This document shows, piece after piece, positions 25,058 through 36,994 of a stretch of 64,000 nucleotides of DNA; the first letter of the stretch is position 1, and each line of letters begins with the position of its first letter. Position numbers and translations under genes: made by a program. The notes beneath the pieces were generated by a model. That model was not told where the DNA came from, searched no databases, and saw nothing but the letters and a program-made list of their open reading frames with translations. Source of the stretch: Colocasia esculenta (taxonomy: Eukaryota; Streptophyta; Magnoliopsida; Alismatales; Araceae); contig CM024766.1 in the NCBI GenBank assembly GCA_014218235.1, forward strand, positions 24,277,346 to 24,341,345. The letters are read 5' to 3'.

Positions 25058-26348
25058 TCAATCCCTATCCTCCATAACCGCTTGCACAAGAGGACCAAGT
25101 TGATGATGTTCTTGAGACCCAGACATCCTTGTATCTTGCTAGCAACTAACCTCCCCCATGCAATATCGTGCCACCCCCTGCATCACCCACCACTACCATG
25201 CCAAAAGAATCTACTCCGGATAGACTCAATCTTCTTCACCATCAGCATGTTGAACATAGATAGAAAATAAGTCCACAAACTATCCAACAGTAAACTACAC
25301 AATATCACCATGCCTTCAAATGACAAAGCCCTAGCCTTTAATCTTGCCAGTCTAGACTTAAACCTGTTGATGTGGGCTGCCAATCTTCACACCTAAAAGC
25401 ACATAGGGTAAGAGAAAGTCCCAAGTAAGAGATTGAGAACTTACCAATCTTACATCCCAGCAAACATGCCACCCTCCAAAAGACCCTATCCGAAAGGTTC
25501 ATCCCTACCAAAAGACAATTTTTGAAGTTGACCTTGAGACCTATTATCTCCTCCAGTATTTCTAATAGTAACCTAGTCATGAGCAGCAACTGCTCCCTTA
25601 GCAGGTAACAGGGAACAAAATGATATCATCCGCATAGTATAGGTATAAGATGTCTAGCCCCTTGAAATCCTATGAACAAACCCGCTACTTCCACCCTCTA
25701 CTGCACTGCTCAACACACTTGCAACCAAAATAAAAAGGAGAGGACAAAGGATCTCTCTAGTAGAGTCCCCAACAACTGTGAAACCATAAGGAAGGCTTCC
25801 CATCAATGAGGATCGTAAAGGATGTCGAGAAAATATACATCTCGATCCATCTAATCCACTAATCCCCAAAGTCCATCCTATCCAAGACATCAAAAGGGCA
25901 CTGCCAATTCCCCCTTTTATATACCTTCCCAAAGTTCATGTTCAAAAATAGGCCTTTTCTCTTCTATTGCTTCATAGCAAACAGACATTCATGGGCCACC
26001 AAGAAAAATTGTCCAACATATGCCCCCTTTACAAAAAGTCAATAAAATGGTCAACTAACTTGTCCATGACAGTAACCAACCTTCCTACCATAACATTGAA
26101 TATGATCTTGTATGTGTCATTCAACAAACTAATAGGTCTGAAGTCTTAGAACTCCCGAGCACCATTCTTCTTAGGGATGAGCATTAGAAAAGTCTTATTG
26201 ATATCCCCTAAATGTGCCCTCCCCTCTTGGAACTCCCGCATAGCTACCATCAATACACTTCTAATGATGAGCCAACACTTCTGGAAAAAAAAGCAATAGA
26301 AAAGCCATCCAGACTAGGGGCCTTATCATCAAAAAGTAAGAGGATTGT
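25058..26348 (-). pseudogene. LINE-B reverse transcriptase
   Basis: Minus-strand motifs in order: NKTFLMLIPKKNGA and FRPISLLNDTYKI (about 26130-26200), then GLDGSRCIFSRHPL and SLMGSLPYGFTVVGDSTREI. A degraded YADD box follows (YTMRMISFCSL, about 25620-25650). Then come GLKVNFKNCLLVGMN, GKFSISYLGLSL, KIESIRSRFFWHG and WGRLVASKIQGCLGL. This is the L1-type ORF2 palm-to-thumb order. The catalytic aspartates are lost. The 5' end is cut at 26348 by an LTR. Confidence 0.87.
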
Positions 26349-27313
26349 TGTCACGCCCCCGAAATTTAGGTATCATAATTGTGGCAAAAATTCAGAAATC
26401 TAAAGACTCGAATTCAACAACATAAACCTTAACCAAAACACCTCAAGTCACACCAGGGCGTGACATTCAAGTTAAATGGAAATGAAATAGAAAGTCAAGC
26501 CTTAACCACACAATTAGGGCCCAAAATTTTGTTGACTCAGGTGATAAAACTCCTCAACAGGAAAGGTTCATTCTCATGCAATCATAATAGCTCCTCCATC
26601 GCATGATTCACACAAAGATTAACCATAACATAATTCCTTCATTTATTGCATGGTTTAGTTCAATCACAAATTTTCAGAAGAAAAACTCTCCTCACAGATC
26701 CGACCATAGTGGTTTACAAGTATAATACATGATTCACTTCACACATCAAAAATTCAGAAATAAAAATGCTCCAAAGTGCTTCCAAGCTCTCCACACAATG
26801 GGGCAGTTACACACTAATCATGCTCCAAATTATCAGAAATGTTAATAAGTTTATGAGCAAACTAGCCCATAGGATTTATATCTCATGGTGCGGGCAAATT
26901 ATAAGTAATTAACATTTTAACATGATGAAACTCAAGGATAACAAGTAGGAGATCAAGACAAACATGAAGCATGATTATAACAGGCAAGAGTTTCATACTA
27001 TAGGAATTCAAGGCGAATCAGGCTAATTATCATGTCATGAGAATCGATACACAAGTCAAGCTATGATCCAATCAAACATGTAGCATAAACAAGAAATTGG
27101 TCATTTACAAACGAATCAAACTTATCAAGTCAAGTAAGAGGAGTCAAACATATCATATCAAGTAGGCACATCGTGCTTCATTCATATCATATAACAAAAG
27201 AAGCTTTCCAATGTTGCATACATATGGATGTCAATGCTAAGCATCACTCAAATTTGTTGATCCATACTCCCTAGGTTATCAAGTACGTCGGGACGCTCCT
27301 CCCCAGGACCGGA
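26349..27313 (-). mobile_element. Truncated inverted copy of the 21926-25057 LTR family
   Basis: It begins TGTCACGCCCCCGAAATTTAG, the reverse complement of the end of the LTR at 21926-25057. It also shares the block ATAGGATTTATATCTCATGG (about 26872-26891) with the reverse complement of 24640-24665. Only about 965 bp of the 3' part survives. The gypsy element starting at 27314 truncates or interrupts it. Confidence 0.75.
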
Positions 27314-29651
27314 TGTAAGACCCAGCCCTCTCGAGCCCTTAGCCATGTTCTCATGGTCGCGACGGACCCCCTGGTCACGACATTGTTGCGCCAGAGGAGC
27401 CGGTTGCGACATGCTTTTGGTCGCGGCACACCTAGCCGTCGCGTTATTGACGCGACGGGGGTGGGCGTCGCGTCCTTGTCACGGCGTCTGGAGGCGACAT
27501 GACTTCGTTCTGACTATTCTGACCGCTATCCTTTCTATCAGAATGGCCTTGTCGGGTGTCAAACGCATACGACGTTGACTCGACTTGGCAAGCCGTCGCG
27601 TTATGGTTTTCCCGGTCTTCGAGATTTGACCACTTTTGGTGTCGCACCGGGGCAGGCGGTCGCGATGGTCATGACCTGCACGGTGGTCGCGACATGGTCG
27701 ATGTCGCGCCGGCCCGACCCGTCGCGTCTCTGGGCCCATTGGTTCAAAACCAATACAGGCAACCCATTTCCCCCTCTCTCCTTCCTTTCTTCCCTTCTTC
27801 TTCTTCTTCTTCCTTCTTCCTCTCCCGAGCTCTCTTGTGTTCTCTGACTCGTTCGTGGTGCTCGTGGTGAGGAGGTGACGTCTGCTTGGTGTAGGCGACG
27901 TCCGTGTGATGCTAGGAGCGAGGAGGAGGTGGCCATTCTGACGTGAAGGTCCTAACGGGTCGGCTCTACTCATTGAGGTAAGGACCCCTCTTTTCCCTCT
28001 CGTTCTAGCATGCTCCCCTTCCCCTTGAGGTTCTTGTTTTCTCGTTGTGCTTGGGGTTAGTGGGGGTGAGATCCATGCTCCATGGTCGTGGGGTTCTTCG
28101 CGCGTAGGAACTTCTGGTGCAATGCATGATTCGTGGGGTTTGAGGGTGGTTTGCTTTATTTACTTGCTTTCCTAGAGTCTCCATGCTCCTCTCCTCCGAA
28201 TGGCACCATTTTTGTGAGTTTTGGAGTGGTTTCTGGGAGGACTGTATAGGGACCCCCTCGATTGAGATCTCAACCGGTCTGAAAGTCGCGATGATGTCAC
28301 GGCACATGCATCGACCACAACAGCTTCGGCTGTCGCGGCGAGCATGGGCGTCATGACATTGTCGCGATCGACCTTGGCATCGCGAAAGTGTCGCGACAGC
28401 CAGGGGCGTCGCGACAATATCAGATACAAGTAAGTTCTTGCGAAGTCCATTTCTCATGGCGTCTTCACCGCTTTCGGTTCTTTCTGTACCCGTGGCACCA
28501 ATGCTAGTTCCTAGTACGGTCCTACACTAGTCGTTCGTCCAGCGCTCGGCACCTGAAGGCTTGTCCCGTAAGAGGTTGTTATCATTTACCTGGGACCCCT
28601 ATCCCCGTGCGCCCATTGAGGTAGTGCTGCAGGCGACGGGCGTGCTCGAGTCACAGACTCTGGAGCGGAGGGGAAAACGGTGGTTAAGACAGTGGCACTG
28701 AGTTGTTTACAGAGCTCTCTTGGTTGGTCTGGGACGCCGAGGTCGTTTGAAGTTCTTCCCGGCACAGGCTAGTCAGTCCTTCTCACTACCTCACTCTTTA
28801 TGGCCCTGAAACCACCTAGAGAGGCCAGACGTGGGACCATAGTCCGGCCAGACTACAGCAGTTTCTATTGTGTTACTTTGTGTTCCTACCCCCACTCTGA
28901 AGAGACGTGGAGGTTTGGACCTGGGTCGAGATTTGTGTTCCTACCCCCACTCTGACGAGATGCACCTGATCGGTTGACTAGTGGTAGTGGTTTCCGTAGC
29001 TAGTGTCGCTTGTCCTGGAAGGGTTCTCTCTGTCTATGGTTACAACCATGTGGTGGTCACGACGTGCAGGTCGTACGGAGTTTCTAACCGTGGTGTCCTT
29101 TCGTACTATTGCTAGTTAGTTAGCTTTGCTTCCGCACTTTCCTGTGTAGCTTAGAATATATAACTGTTGTCATTTACTTTGATTATATATATTTTCTCCC
29201 GCCTGTTAGAACCAGTAGGAGATTGGTAGTCCTTACTGAGCTTCTGTTGTAAAGCTCATCCCTTCTTTTTCCAGGTGAGACTTCTCAGCAACGGCCGGGT
29301 GCACGTCGGGCGAAGGCGATGGGGCGGTAGTCCTCGTCCCCGTAGCTATCAGTGGTATCCCCCTTCTGTTGTACTTCACCCTCGGGGTATGCCCCTAAGG
29401 GCTCTGTTCTTCCCTTCCTTACTTGTACTCGTTGTATGTGTGTTGGGACTGTACCTAGAGCGTTACGCAGCGGTCTCGCTCTTCTCTCTGCTTCTGCGTA
29501 TGTGCTCCTAGTTCAGTAGTTGACGTTTATCTCCTTTACATATTCTGTTAGACTTGTTTATAGCCCTTCCGGATCCCCGAATCCATGGGCAGCGACGGCG
29601 AAAATCGGGTCCTCGACTGTGGCCGAAGGTTGGGTTCTCGAGGTCATTACA
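27314..29651 (+). repeat. 5' LTR of the gypsy element, 2338 bp
   Basis: It starts TGTAAGACCC and ends GGTCATTACA, an inverted pair at the LTR ends. Two clusters (27340-27720 and 28260-28420) are dense in GTCGCGAC and GGTCGCGAC-like palindromic words. TTCACCCTCGGGGTATGCCC at about 29376 recurs in the inverted-repeat arms near 42861 and 47390. Confidence 0.85.
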
Positions 29652-29653
29652 GT

Positions 29654-29665
29654 TGGTATCAGAGC
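29654..29665 (+). promoter_or_regulatory. Primer-binding site (initiator tRNA-Met type)
   Basis: TGGTATCAGAGC begins three bases after the LTR end, which fixes the LTR boundary at 29651. Confidence 0.9.
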
Positions 29666-29789
29666 GAGAGTCTAACAGGACTTGTAGTGGATTTAAACTG
29701 CAACCAGGAAGTCCCAACAGAAGTACAAGTACACTGCTAGCTGCCCGAGTTAGTGTCGTTAACCTTGTTGGTTGTGTGACGTGCAGGAT

Positions 29790-30794
29790 ATGGCTCTGCG
29801 CAGGCATAGGCAGGCTAGAGAGCTGATAGAGCAGCAGGGTGAGTCAAATATGCTCGCGCCAGGTCAAGTTCAAGAGGATGTGTCGGCAGAGGAGTTAGTA
29901 GCGCAACCACATGAGTCAGGGGTAGCGGCAGCACAGGGTGGGCAGCAGCAGCAGCAATGGCAGCAGCCCCCACCACCACAGCACGAGGCTTGGTTCCCCA
30001 TGGCCGAGCAGTTTTTCACGGCCATGCTCTAGGGGACATGGCAGCCAGGGCAGATGGCAAGGGGAGGTCAACCGCCAGTACCTCCCCCAGCAGTACCAAA
30101 GCAGCAGGCAGATCCGCAGGTAGTGCAGCCAGTAGTTCAGCAAGCGTCGGGTACTAGGAGTACCAGAGTCAGTAGGAGGAGGACGGCTGTCACTAAGGAT
30201 AGGATCGCTCTCTTGGAGAGATTCTTGCATCTCCGACCACCAACATTCTTTGGCGACTATGACCCAGACAAAGCTGAGAGTTGGACGCATGAGTTCGAGA
30301 CCATGGAATGCACCGAGGAGGATCAGGTGAGATTGACAGTGTACCAACTGAAGGGACCAGCCCATGAGTGGTGGAGAGTTCAGAGGTAGACACACTTCCC
30401 AGGGCAACGACTAGATGAGGTTTCTTGGCAGCGGTTCTTGGAGGTCTTCCACGGCGAGTATTTTCCTGATTACACTCGACGTAAGAGACGGGATTAGTTT
30501 CATGAGTTGGTTCGGGGTGATTTGAGGATTGCTTAATATCACCAAAGGTTCATCAGGTTGTTGAGGCATGTTCCTCATGCTGCCGGCAGTGAGTAGGCTT
30601 GTGCAAAGAGGTTTATTACAGGACTGAGGCCATATTTGCGGTGGGGCGTGACCGCTCACATGTGTGCCACTTTGGGAGTGGCAGTGGCTAGGGCCACCGC
30701 CCTGGAGAGAGAGACCTGGCAGCCCCAGCAGCAGCAGCAGAGAGGAGCTTCCTCTAGGACCACACCGTACCAACGCTCTACAGGTAGTCGTGGT
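29790..30794 (+). pseudogene. gypsy gag, first part
   Basis: The start MALRRHRQARELIEQQ is chosen as the Met just after the primer-binding site leader. The capsid region reads FLHLRPPTFFGDYDPDKAES, VYQLKGPAHEWWRVQ and FLEVFHGEYFPDYTRR, a standard retrotransposon Gag signature. Stops at 30030, 30387, 30495, 30534 and 30594 are all TAG or TAA at positions where Gln fits the context (for example RVQR-stop-THFPGQ). The reading is broken at 30794 by a solo LTR and resumes at 33738. Confidence 0.9.
30790..30794. repeat. Target site duplication GTGGT, left copy
   Basis: The same five bases follow the inserted LTR at 33733-33737, and gag continues directly after them. Confidence 0.93.
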
Positions 30795-33732
30795 TGTCAC
30801 GCCCCGACGCGGAATATCGGAGCGCGAAGGCAATTGCAAGAAAAGGTATAGAGCGAGTACTAGACATCAAACCATTGCACATTGAAGAATACTAAAGCAA
30901 ATCTTTCTCATTAATAACTTTTCCAATGTCTAGTTACAACCACTAATATCAGAGCCATTCTATAGGGCCCAATTGCATTGCAATAAAAGGAAATAACTAA
31001 CTACAACTCTAAGATAACATAATGACTCAAGGGTACTCCTGGCTTCACTCTTGGTCATTCCCCTCCTCGTGAGTGTATGTGTCATCCTCGGTCTCACCTG
31101 AGAACACAACATCAAATAACGTAGGGTGAGCGATAATGCCCAGTAGGACTTAAATCTCAGGCTCAAGCAGGCTTTAAATAATTAACGCATTTAATGGCAG
31201 AGTATCTAAAGATAACCGGTACAAGAGGGTCAAATATAGCAAGAGACAGCACACATGTAACGGGATAGCACAATAGCACGAAATCGAGTAAAAATAGCAC
31301 AAGTATCGAATATAGCACGAATAGCAGGATGGCCATAGCACAACTAGCACAAGTATGGTAATAGCACGACGAGTATAGCACTTTTTTGTCATGCTAGACA
31401 TCGAGAGAGTATAGCACATTTTGTGTTTTGATTGTCATATAGATAGTCGAGATAGATAGCACTTGAGTGTAATGCCAAACACTCTGATCATTTAACTCCT
31501 ATGGGCACTAGCACTTTCGGGCGCACATCCCAGGACCAGATCGGGCCCTTTATATATTGTCAGGCATTGGTTATATTGTTTATCTTTAGACAATCAGTCA
31601 ATGGCCAATATAGAGTACCAAGAAGTAGATGAGAGCACTAGATGAACAGACGAGATAGTAGAGTGAACGTGAATAGATGAGCGAGTAGAGTACAGATGAG
31701 AGCTAGTGGACATTGCACGTAATGCGACGAGTAAACAGGCGATAGTAACAGTTGCACAACACGCGCACTTGATGTTGGCAGTCAGGTGGAACTCATGACC
31801 CTACCACTGGCCATATTAAGCACAGGTCCAGAGGTCCGGCGTGTTTCAAGACGAGAGTGAACTTCTAATAGTCGTTTGGATCATATCGATCCCTAAAGGT
31901 GTAATGGGTGTTAGGGTACAACTGGCTCGTCGACCATGTGGGAATCCATGATCAGAGGAGACTTATGGAGGCCTTGTGCAAGGGTTCACTAGTCCGGCGA
32001 AAGGAATATCCGACGGAGAGTTCACCACAAGCCAAGTAAAGTGTGTATATAAAACAGGTACTCGACGTCCTAGAGGAATTCTAGAATAGTGGAGCGTCGA
32101 TATCGATATATAAACAACGCAAGAAACGAATACAAGTCCTTTAAAATAGGGCAATTTATATACTTTATTGCAATAAATTTTCAGATACATTATGAGATAT
32201 TTTGTGCCAAATTTCAGCCATATATGGATGGTTCATGTGTGTGCATGTGTAAGAGAAATCATAGATAGAAAGAAGTCGTGAATATGTATTTTAAATCATT
32301 CAATGTAGCTCCATTTTTTAAAACAAGTTTTTACTGGGGGTATAACTGTAAAAAGGCGTTTAGAAAGCGACAGAAATAATTTTTATGGGTTTTCATCAAA
32401 AACCTGTGAAGGCGACATAGGCCAATGAGGGTCGCGACAGGTACTAGGCAGATCGCGACAGGAGCATGTAAGAATCACGACAGGCTTGCGAATCAGGTAC
32501 TGGAAACGCGGCGGCTTACCTGTCGCCTTCTTGGTCGTGACAGGTAGGCTGTCGCAATCGGACCCCAGAAGGCGACATATCGGGCAGTCGCGATCTGGTG
32601 GTCTGCGCCTGACTCTGACAGGAGTCAGACCATACATTGGATTGCGGACCACAACATTCAAATTTTGATACAGGGTCATTTAGAAAATCATAACTAATTA
32701 TATACACGATGAAAAATCACGAAACCAGTTTTGAATTGATCTAGACATGCAAGGGTACTTCCAATAATTAGGAATTTGAAAACAATCATGGTATCGACAT
32801 GGTTCTAACAAGTGGAACAAGAAGCAACCTGATTCCAAGTGCAGCAGAGATGAATGATTTAATTCGAGCGACATGCTTCATAAAAATTAGGGCTTTTAGG
32901 GGTAAAAGATCCCTAACAACAAGTAATATCTACAGTAAAATTTTCGTAGTATGGGAACAAATGTACATGGAGATCTGATTTAAACATGATGACTCGAGGT
33001 TATCATGTATGCAGAACATCAAAAATCAAGAACAAAAGATTGGCTCGATGGAAAATTATGAAACAAGAGGGCTTTTGTTCCTGGTGATTGGAACAATCTA
33101 CATATGGATTAATTGAGTTTTGCTCGTGAGAATGCCTACCTTTGACTCGATTTATCTTCTAGGGCTTAGAACTCCAAGAACGAAGGAAGAAGCTTGGTGG
33201 ATCTTCCTCTCCTCGATTTCTCCTCCTCCTTGGCCTCTTCTCCACGTCCAAGAACCCCTTTGCATGAGCTAGGGTCGGCCATGAGGATTTAAGAGGTGTA
33301 TTTATATAAACACAAGTTCCTATTCCTACTACTACTCAAATTCCTCTTAATTACGAGATTTCCTAACTCCACCTTTCCTCTCTTGCTTTTCAATCTCTAA
33401 TTGGGTTAGGATAGTATCTAAATTCGTGCTAGACTATATGGAGTAGATTTAGGAATCCAATTCCAACTCTAATTGCTACTTTTATTACTTTAATAACCCA
33501 TTTCCAATTATGAGATAATTAAACTCCGAATTTAGGGTATTTTCTTATTATTCTCCCTTTGTAAATTCATATTTTGACCCAATAAATTCTAGAGAGTCCA
33601 TTAAGCAAAGCCCATTACTTTTCTCCATTTAATGGGTTTTATTTAATGCTCTTTTCATTTAAATATCCATTTAGCTAGGTTTTAATTTTTTATTTAAATT
33701 TTTATTTTTTCTTAAAAATTCAGGTTGCTACA
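30795..33732 (-). mobile_element. 2.9-kb solo LTR inserted in the gypsy gag
   Basis: On the plus strand it runs TGTCACGCCCCGA...GGTTGCTACA. On the minus strand it starts TGTAGCAACC and ends GGGGCGTGACA, and a TATA box lies at about 33298-33311 on that strand, so minus orientation is preferred. There is no internal domain and the 5-bp target duplication is perfect, the signature of LTR-LTR recombination that removed the element body. A GTCGCGAC-type motif cluster sits at 32400-32600. Confidence 0.92.
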
Positions 33733-33737
33733 GTGGT

Positions 33738-34200
33738 AGTGCGACTTCTTCTTCTTCGGGCTCGGGCAGTTCTAGTTTGCGCTCAAAGTTCAGGCAGATG
33801 ACCACTCGCGGGGGTGGACAAAGTCAGCAGTAGAAGCGTCAGTCGAGGTTTGTAGAGCAGTCAGTCCAGCAGGGAGCCGAGCAGGGCAGGCAAGAGGTGA
33901 TTTGCTACACTTGCGGCTTACCAGGCCACTACAAGAGGGATTGCCCGTGGGGCAAGTCTAGCAGCCGCAACAACCAGTGCATTACACTCAGCAGTTGCCG
34001 TAATACCAGTACCCTCCACAGCAGCAGTCACCCCATCAGCAGCAACAGGGGCAGTACCAGCAGCAGCCTCAGCAGTTCCAGCAGTATCAGCAGCTTCAGC
34101 AGTTTCAGCCATATCAGTAGCAGCAGCAGTTTCCGCAGCACCAGTAGCCACCACAGTAGCAGCAGCCCTAGCAGGCGTCGCAGCATGAGCGTGGTCGTGG
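33738..34200 (+). pseudogene. gypsy gag, second part: Gln-rich tail and zinc knuckle
   Basis: It continues the gag reading after the solo LTR with SGSATSSSSGSGSS, then the CCHC knuckle CYTCGLPGHYKRDCP at about 33901-33945. One frame change later comes a Gln-rich tail (QQYQQLQQFQPYQ) with stops at many former Gln codons. The alternative Ser-rich ORF over this tail is an out-of-frame shadow of CAG repeats. Confidence 0.85.
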
Positions 34201-34204
34201 TCGT

Positions 34205-34645
34205 GTGATGGTTGTCACCAGGGAGGAGGCCGAGGTGTCAAACCTCGTTGTAGGTACTTTGTCTATCCTTGGTAGAGCTGCTCATGTTCTGGTTGATCCC
34301 GGTGCTTCGCTTTGTTTTGCTTCCGAGGAGTTTTATGAGTTGCTCATTCGTCACACCCCTGAGAGGCAGTGGGATGTGATGGTTGATCTTCTGTACAGTG
34401 ATTACATGCATTCTTTTGGCTACCTTGAGGGTGTTACAGTTGAGGTCTAGGGACACCAGTTGCCGACCAGGTTGTACGCGTTGCAACTTCGTGACTTCGA
34501 CGTCATCCATGGCATAGACTGGTTGGAGGCTCACTCAGCTGTGGTGGATTATCAGCGGAAGACCATGCAGTTTGGGATACCTGGAACGCCCGTTCTTTGC
34601 TTCCGAGGCATCCGGTCTACCCGTCGACCTTTTATTTCTTTCTTT
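34205..34645 (+). pseudogene. gypsy aspartic protease
   Basis: MVVTREEAEVSNLVVGTLSI precedes the active site VLVDPGASLCFASEEF. Then come LPTRLYALQLRDFDVIHGID and WLEAHSAVVDYQRKTMQFG, the usual link to reverse transcriptase. A TAG at about 34448 replaces a likely Gln. The coding similarity is lost near 34640, just after a short duplicated phrase (CCACCCGTCGACCTTTTATT) that may mark the break point. Confidence 0.88.
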
Positions 34646-34929
34646 AGAGCTTGTCGTTTGATCCACCCGTCGACCTTTTATTTCTCCAACGTCATCGCGG
34701 TGAACTTGATGACAACGGGCTCCACTGGGCGACGGCGTGGGGGCAAGACAACCGGTCGACGCGGGGGCTGTCGTGGCGGTGTCCGTGGGCGGCGTGGCTG
34801 CTAGAACTCGTGTGGGTAGAACGGTGGGTAGAGGTGCACAATCACTACTTCGTCTTGACGTCTATCCGGGGCATGTTCATCCACGCTGGCGAGGTGACGG
34901 TGTCGCAGCGGCACAGCGGCAGGGGGGAG

Positions 34930-35177
34930 GCGCCGCCGCTGGGCTATCACTGCGAGAGAGGGATAGAGAGAGGAAATGGCGTGGAGGGGAGAGAGAGTGG
35001 GCACAGTAGAGAGAGAGGGAGACAGAGGAGGAGAGAGAGGGGCGATAGTGGGAGGGGGCGCGCAGAGAGAGGGGAGGTGGCACGGCCGAGGAAGGGGAGG
35101 CGGCGGGGGCACATGGCTGAGGGAGGGGTGGTGGCACCGGCGCGACGGGAGGGCAGCAGCGCAGCAGAGGGAGGCGA

Positions 35178-35208
<31 letters not shown>

Positions 35209-35500
35209 GGAAGCAACTGGGGGGAGAGAGAAGAGCGGTGCGACAGCGGCGGGGAGAGAGAACACGAGGGAGAGAGAGAGGAGGTGCGAGAGAGGGATGA
35301 GAGAGAGATGGCGGGCTGGGGAAGCTGGGGCGGCCCCGGAGGGGGAGGGGTTTCGCGAGCAGTGGAGGGAGGGGGCTATCGCGCGGAGAGAGGGGGAGAG
35401 GGAGAGGGGCGTGGGGTGGGTGGCAGCACGAGGGAGAGGGAGGGAAGAAGCAGCGGCGTAGAGGAGAGAGAGAGAGAGAGGAGAGGGTGAGGTGGCGATT

Positions 35501-35536
<36 letters not shown>

Positions 35537-35890
35537 GAGAGGGTGAGGCGGCGATTGGGAGAGAGAGAGAGAGAGCAGCGAGGGAGAGAGAGAGCGAGTG
35601 ACGGAGGAGGGAGAGGGGAAGAGAGGGAGAGTGACTGAGATGGGGGGAGGCGCAGCCGCAGCGGGGAGAGAGAGAGAACGTAGAAGAGAGGGAGAGAGTC
35701 GCAGTAGGGGGGCATTCGCGTCGGGGGAGAGAGAGAAGGGGCGTGTGCTGAGAGGGGGGATACGCAGCAGCAACGGGGAGGGAGAGAAGCCGCAGCAGCG
35801 GGGGAAGAGGAGAGAGAGAAACCGGAGAGGGAGAGAGAGAGAAACAGAGGAGAGAGAGAGACGCAGGGGAGGAAGAAGAAGAACAGTAGA
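34930..35890. repeat. GA-rich low-complexity block
   Basis: About 1 kb dominated by GAGAGAGA and GGGAGAGA with GC-rich interruptions. Minus-strand ORFs of up to 400 codons (Ser-Leu-Ser-Leu and Pro) and plus-strand Arg-Glu ORFs are by-products of the base composition. Confidence 0.9.
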
Positions 35891-36990
35891 AAGGAGGAGG
35901 AAATCCGGAAGAGAAGGGAGCAAATCTTTTCTTTTCAAATCTTGCACATTGCATGGAGTGGAGGGGTGTAACCCCCATACATATAGGGGATGGAAGCCCC
36001 ATCCTAGACAAGAGGGAGCTAGGCCTCTCCCCAAAAGTTGGTCCAATGGACCACAAAAAACATAAAATATACTCATCACCTAAATGGGCCTAAATAGTCC
36101 AAAAGTGTGGCCCAATAGTAAAAACTAACTAATATCAAAGGACTCCTCGCCCAGCTATAACGAAACGGGCGGGACTGGGGTCACGCCCCCACGGCGGTAC
36201 ACGTACGCGGGTTCAAATCGGGCTCGGGTCCTCGTGTCCCCACCATTATGTTTTATACATTAATATGATTGTATCATACACTTTATTTTGATGTATTTTA
36301 GTTAATAAATGCAATCCTTAAGTTTATCTATTTTTTTAATTTTTTACAATTTTTATAAGGGGTCAATTCAACCACCCTTGGCTCAACCAGGATCGACCGA
36401 TTTCAAATCGAGATCGACCGATCCGATTGATTTTTGGCTGGTCGATCCGATTCTGATCCCCTTGTTCTTGAAACCTTGGTTTATATATAGATTACTCGTC
36501 CAATATGTATGCTCGTACCGCCATCATACTACTCATCCCAATTTTCTACATCAGGGCATGACAGGCCACATCCCTAGAAGAGACATGAGCGACAAGGTCA
36601 CCCCAACATGGGCGCAAGGTCACCTACCATCCCCTAGACCTCTCATCCCCTTCCTTTCTAGCCTACATGTCTACACCCTACACCTGAACCGCCACAAAGC
36701 GCCAATAGCCTTACTAAAGATGAGAAGGCCATGACTGCCAACAGAGATTGTCTAAGATTCGAACATGGGCTGATCGTCGTCAAAGCACACTACATTGCGA
36801 GGCGTAGTGCTACTCTTATCAGGCGGGGGAGAAGACTGTTGATGGGTCTTGCTCCCCAATATGCCCAACTATTTTGTGCACGAATAAGTCATGGGCTGGT
36901 CTGACCTGACGTGCCCATATGACTAACATGTAAGTTATGTGTCTCCACTCCCGAGTCGGATCCAAATCCACCATCCGCTACACCTATTGA
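35891..36990. other. Unassigned non-coding region
   Basis: It includes a TA/T-rich stretch near 36250-36350 and a few GATCGACCGAT-type palindromic words at 36390-36450, like those in the copia LTR. No gene is recognised. Confidence 0.45.
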
Positions 36991-36994
36991 AACT

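Larger units (their letters stand above)
27314..34645 (+). mobile_element. Ty3/gypsy chromovirus-like retrotransposon, 5' half only
   Basis: 5' LTR 27314-29651, primer-binding site 29654-29665, gag from 29790 and protease to about 34645. No reverse transcriptase, integrase or 3' LTR follows in the window. Gag style, the CCHC knuckle and VLVDPGASLCFAS protease suit the Tekay/Del group. The body is split by a solo LTR at 30795-33732. Downstream DNA becomes GA-rich with no gypsy motifs. Confidence 0.88.

Noticed and set aside
27345..28457. Several overlapping ORFs of 70-164 codons
   Set aside because: All lie inside the GC-rich gypsy LTR and in multiple frames. They are composition effects of the GTCGCGAC arrays.
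33918..34208. Ser-rich (plus) and Ala-rich (minus) ORFs
   Set aside because: They are out-of-frame readings of the CAG-rich Gln tail of gypsy gag.
34801..36079. Minus-strand ORFs of 304 and 400 codons rich in Ser, Leu and Pro
   Set aside because: They are translations of a GA/CT-rich low-complexity block. Several overlapping frames on both strands are equally open, and no domain is visible.
36195..36245. tRNA-like text (GGTTCAAATC and a CCACCA-like end)
   Set aside because: The T-arm stem does not pair (GCGGG against CGGGC) and no D-arm or anticodon arm is found upstream.
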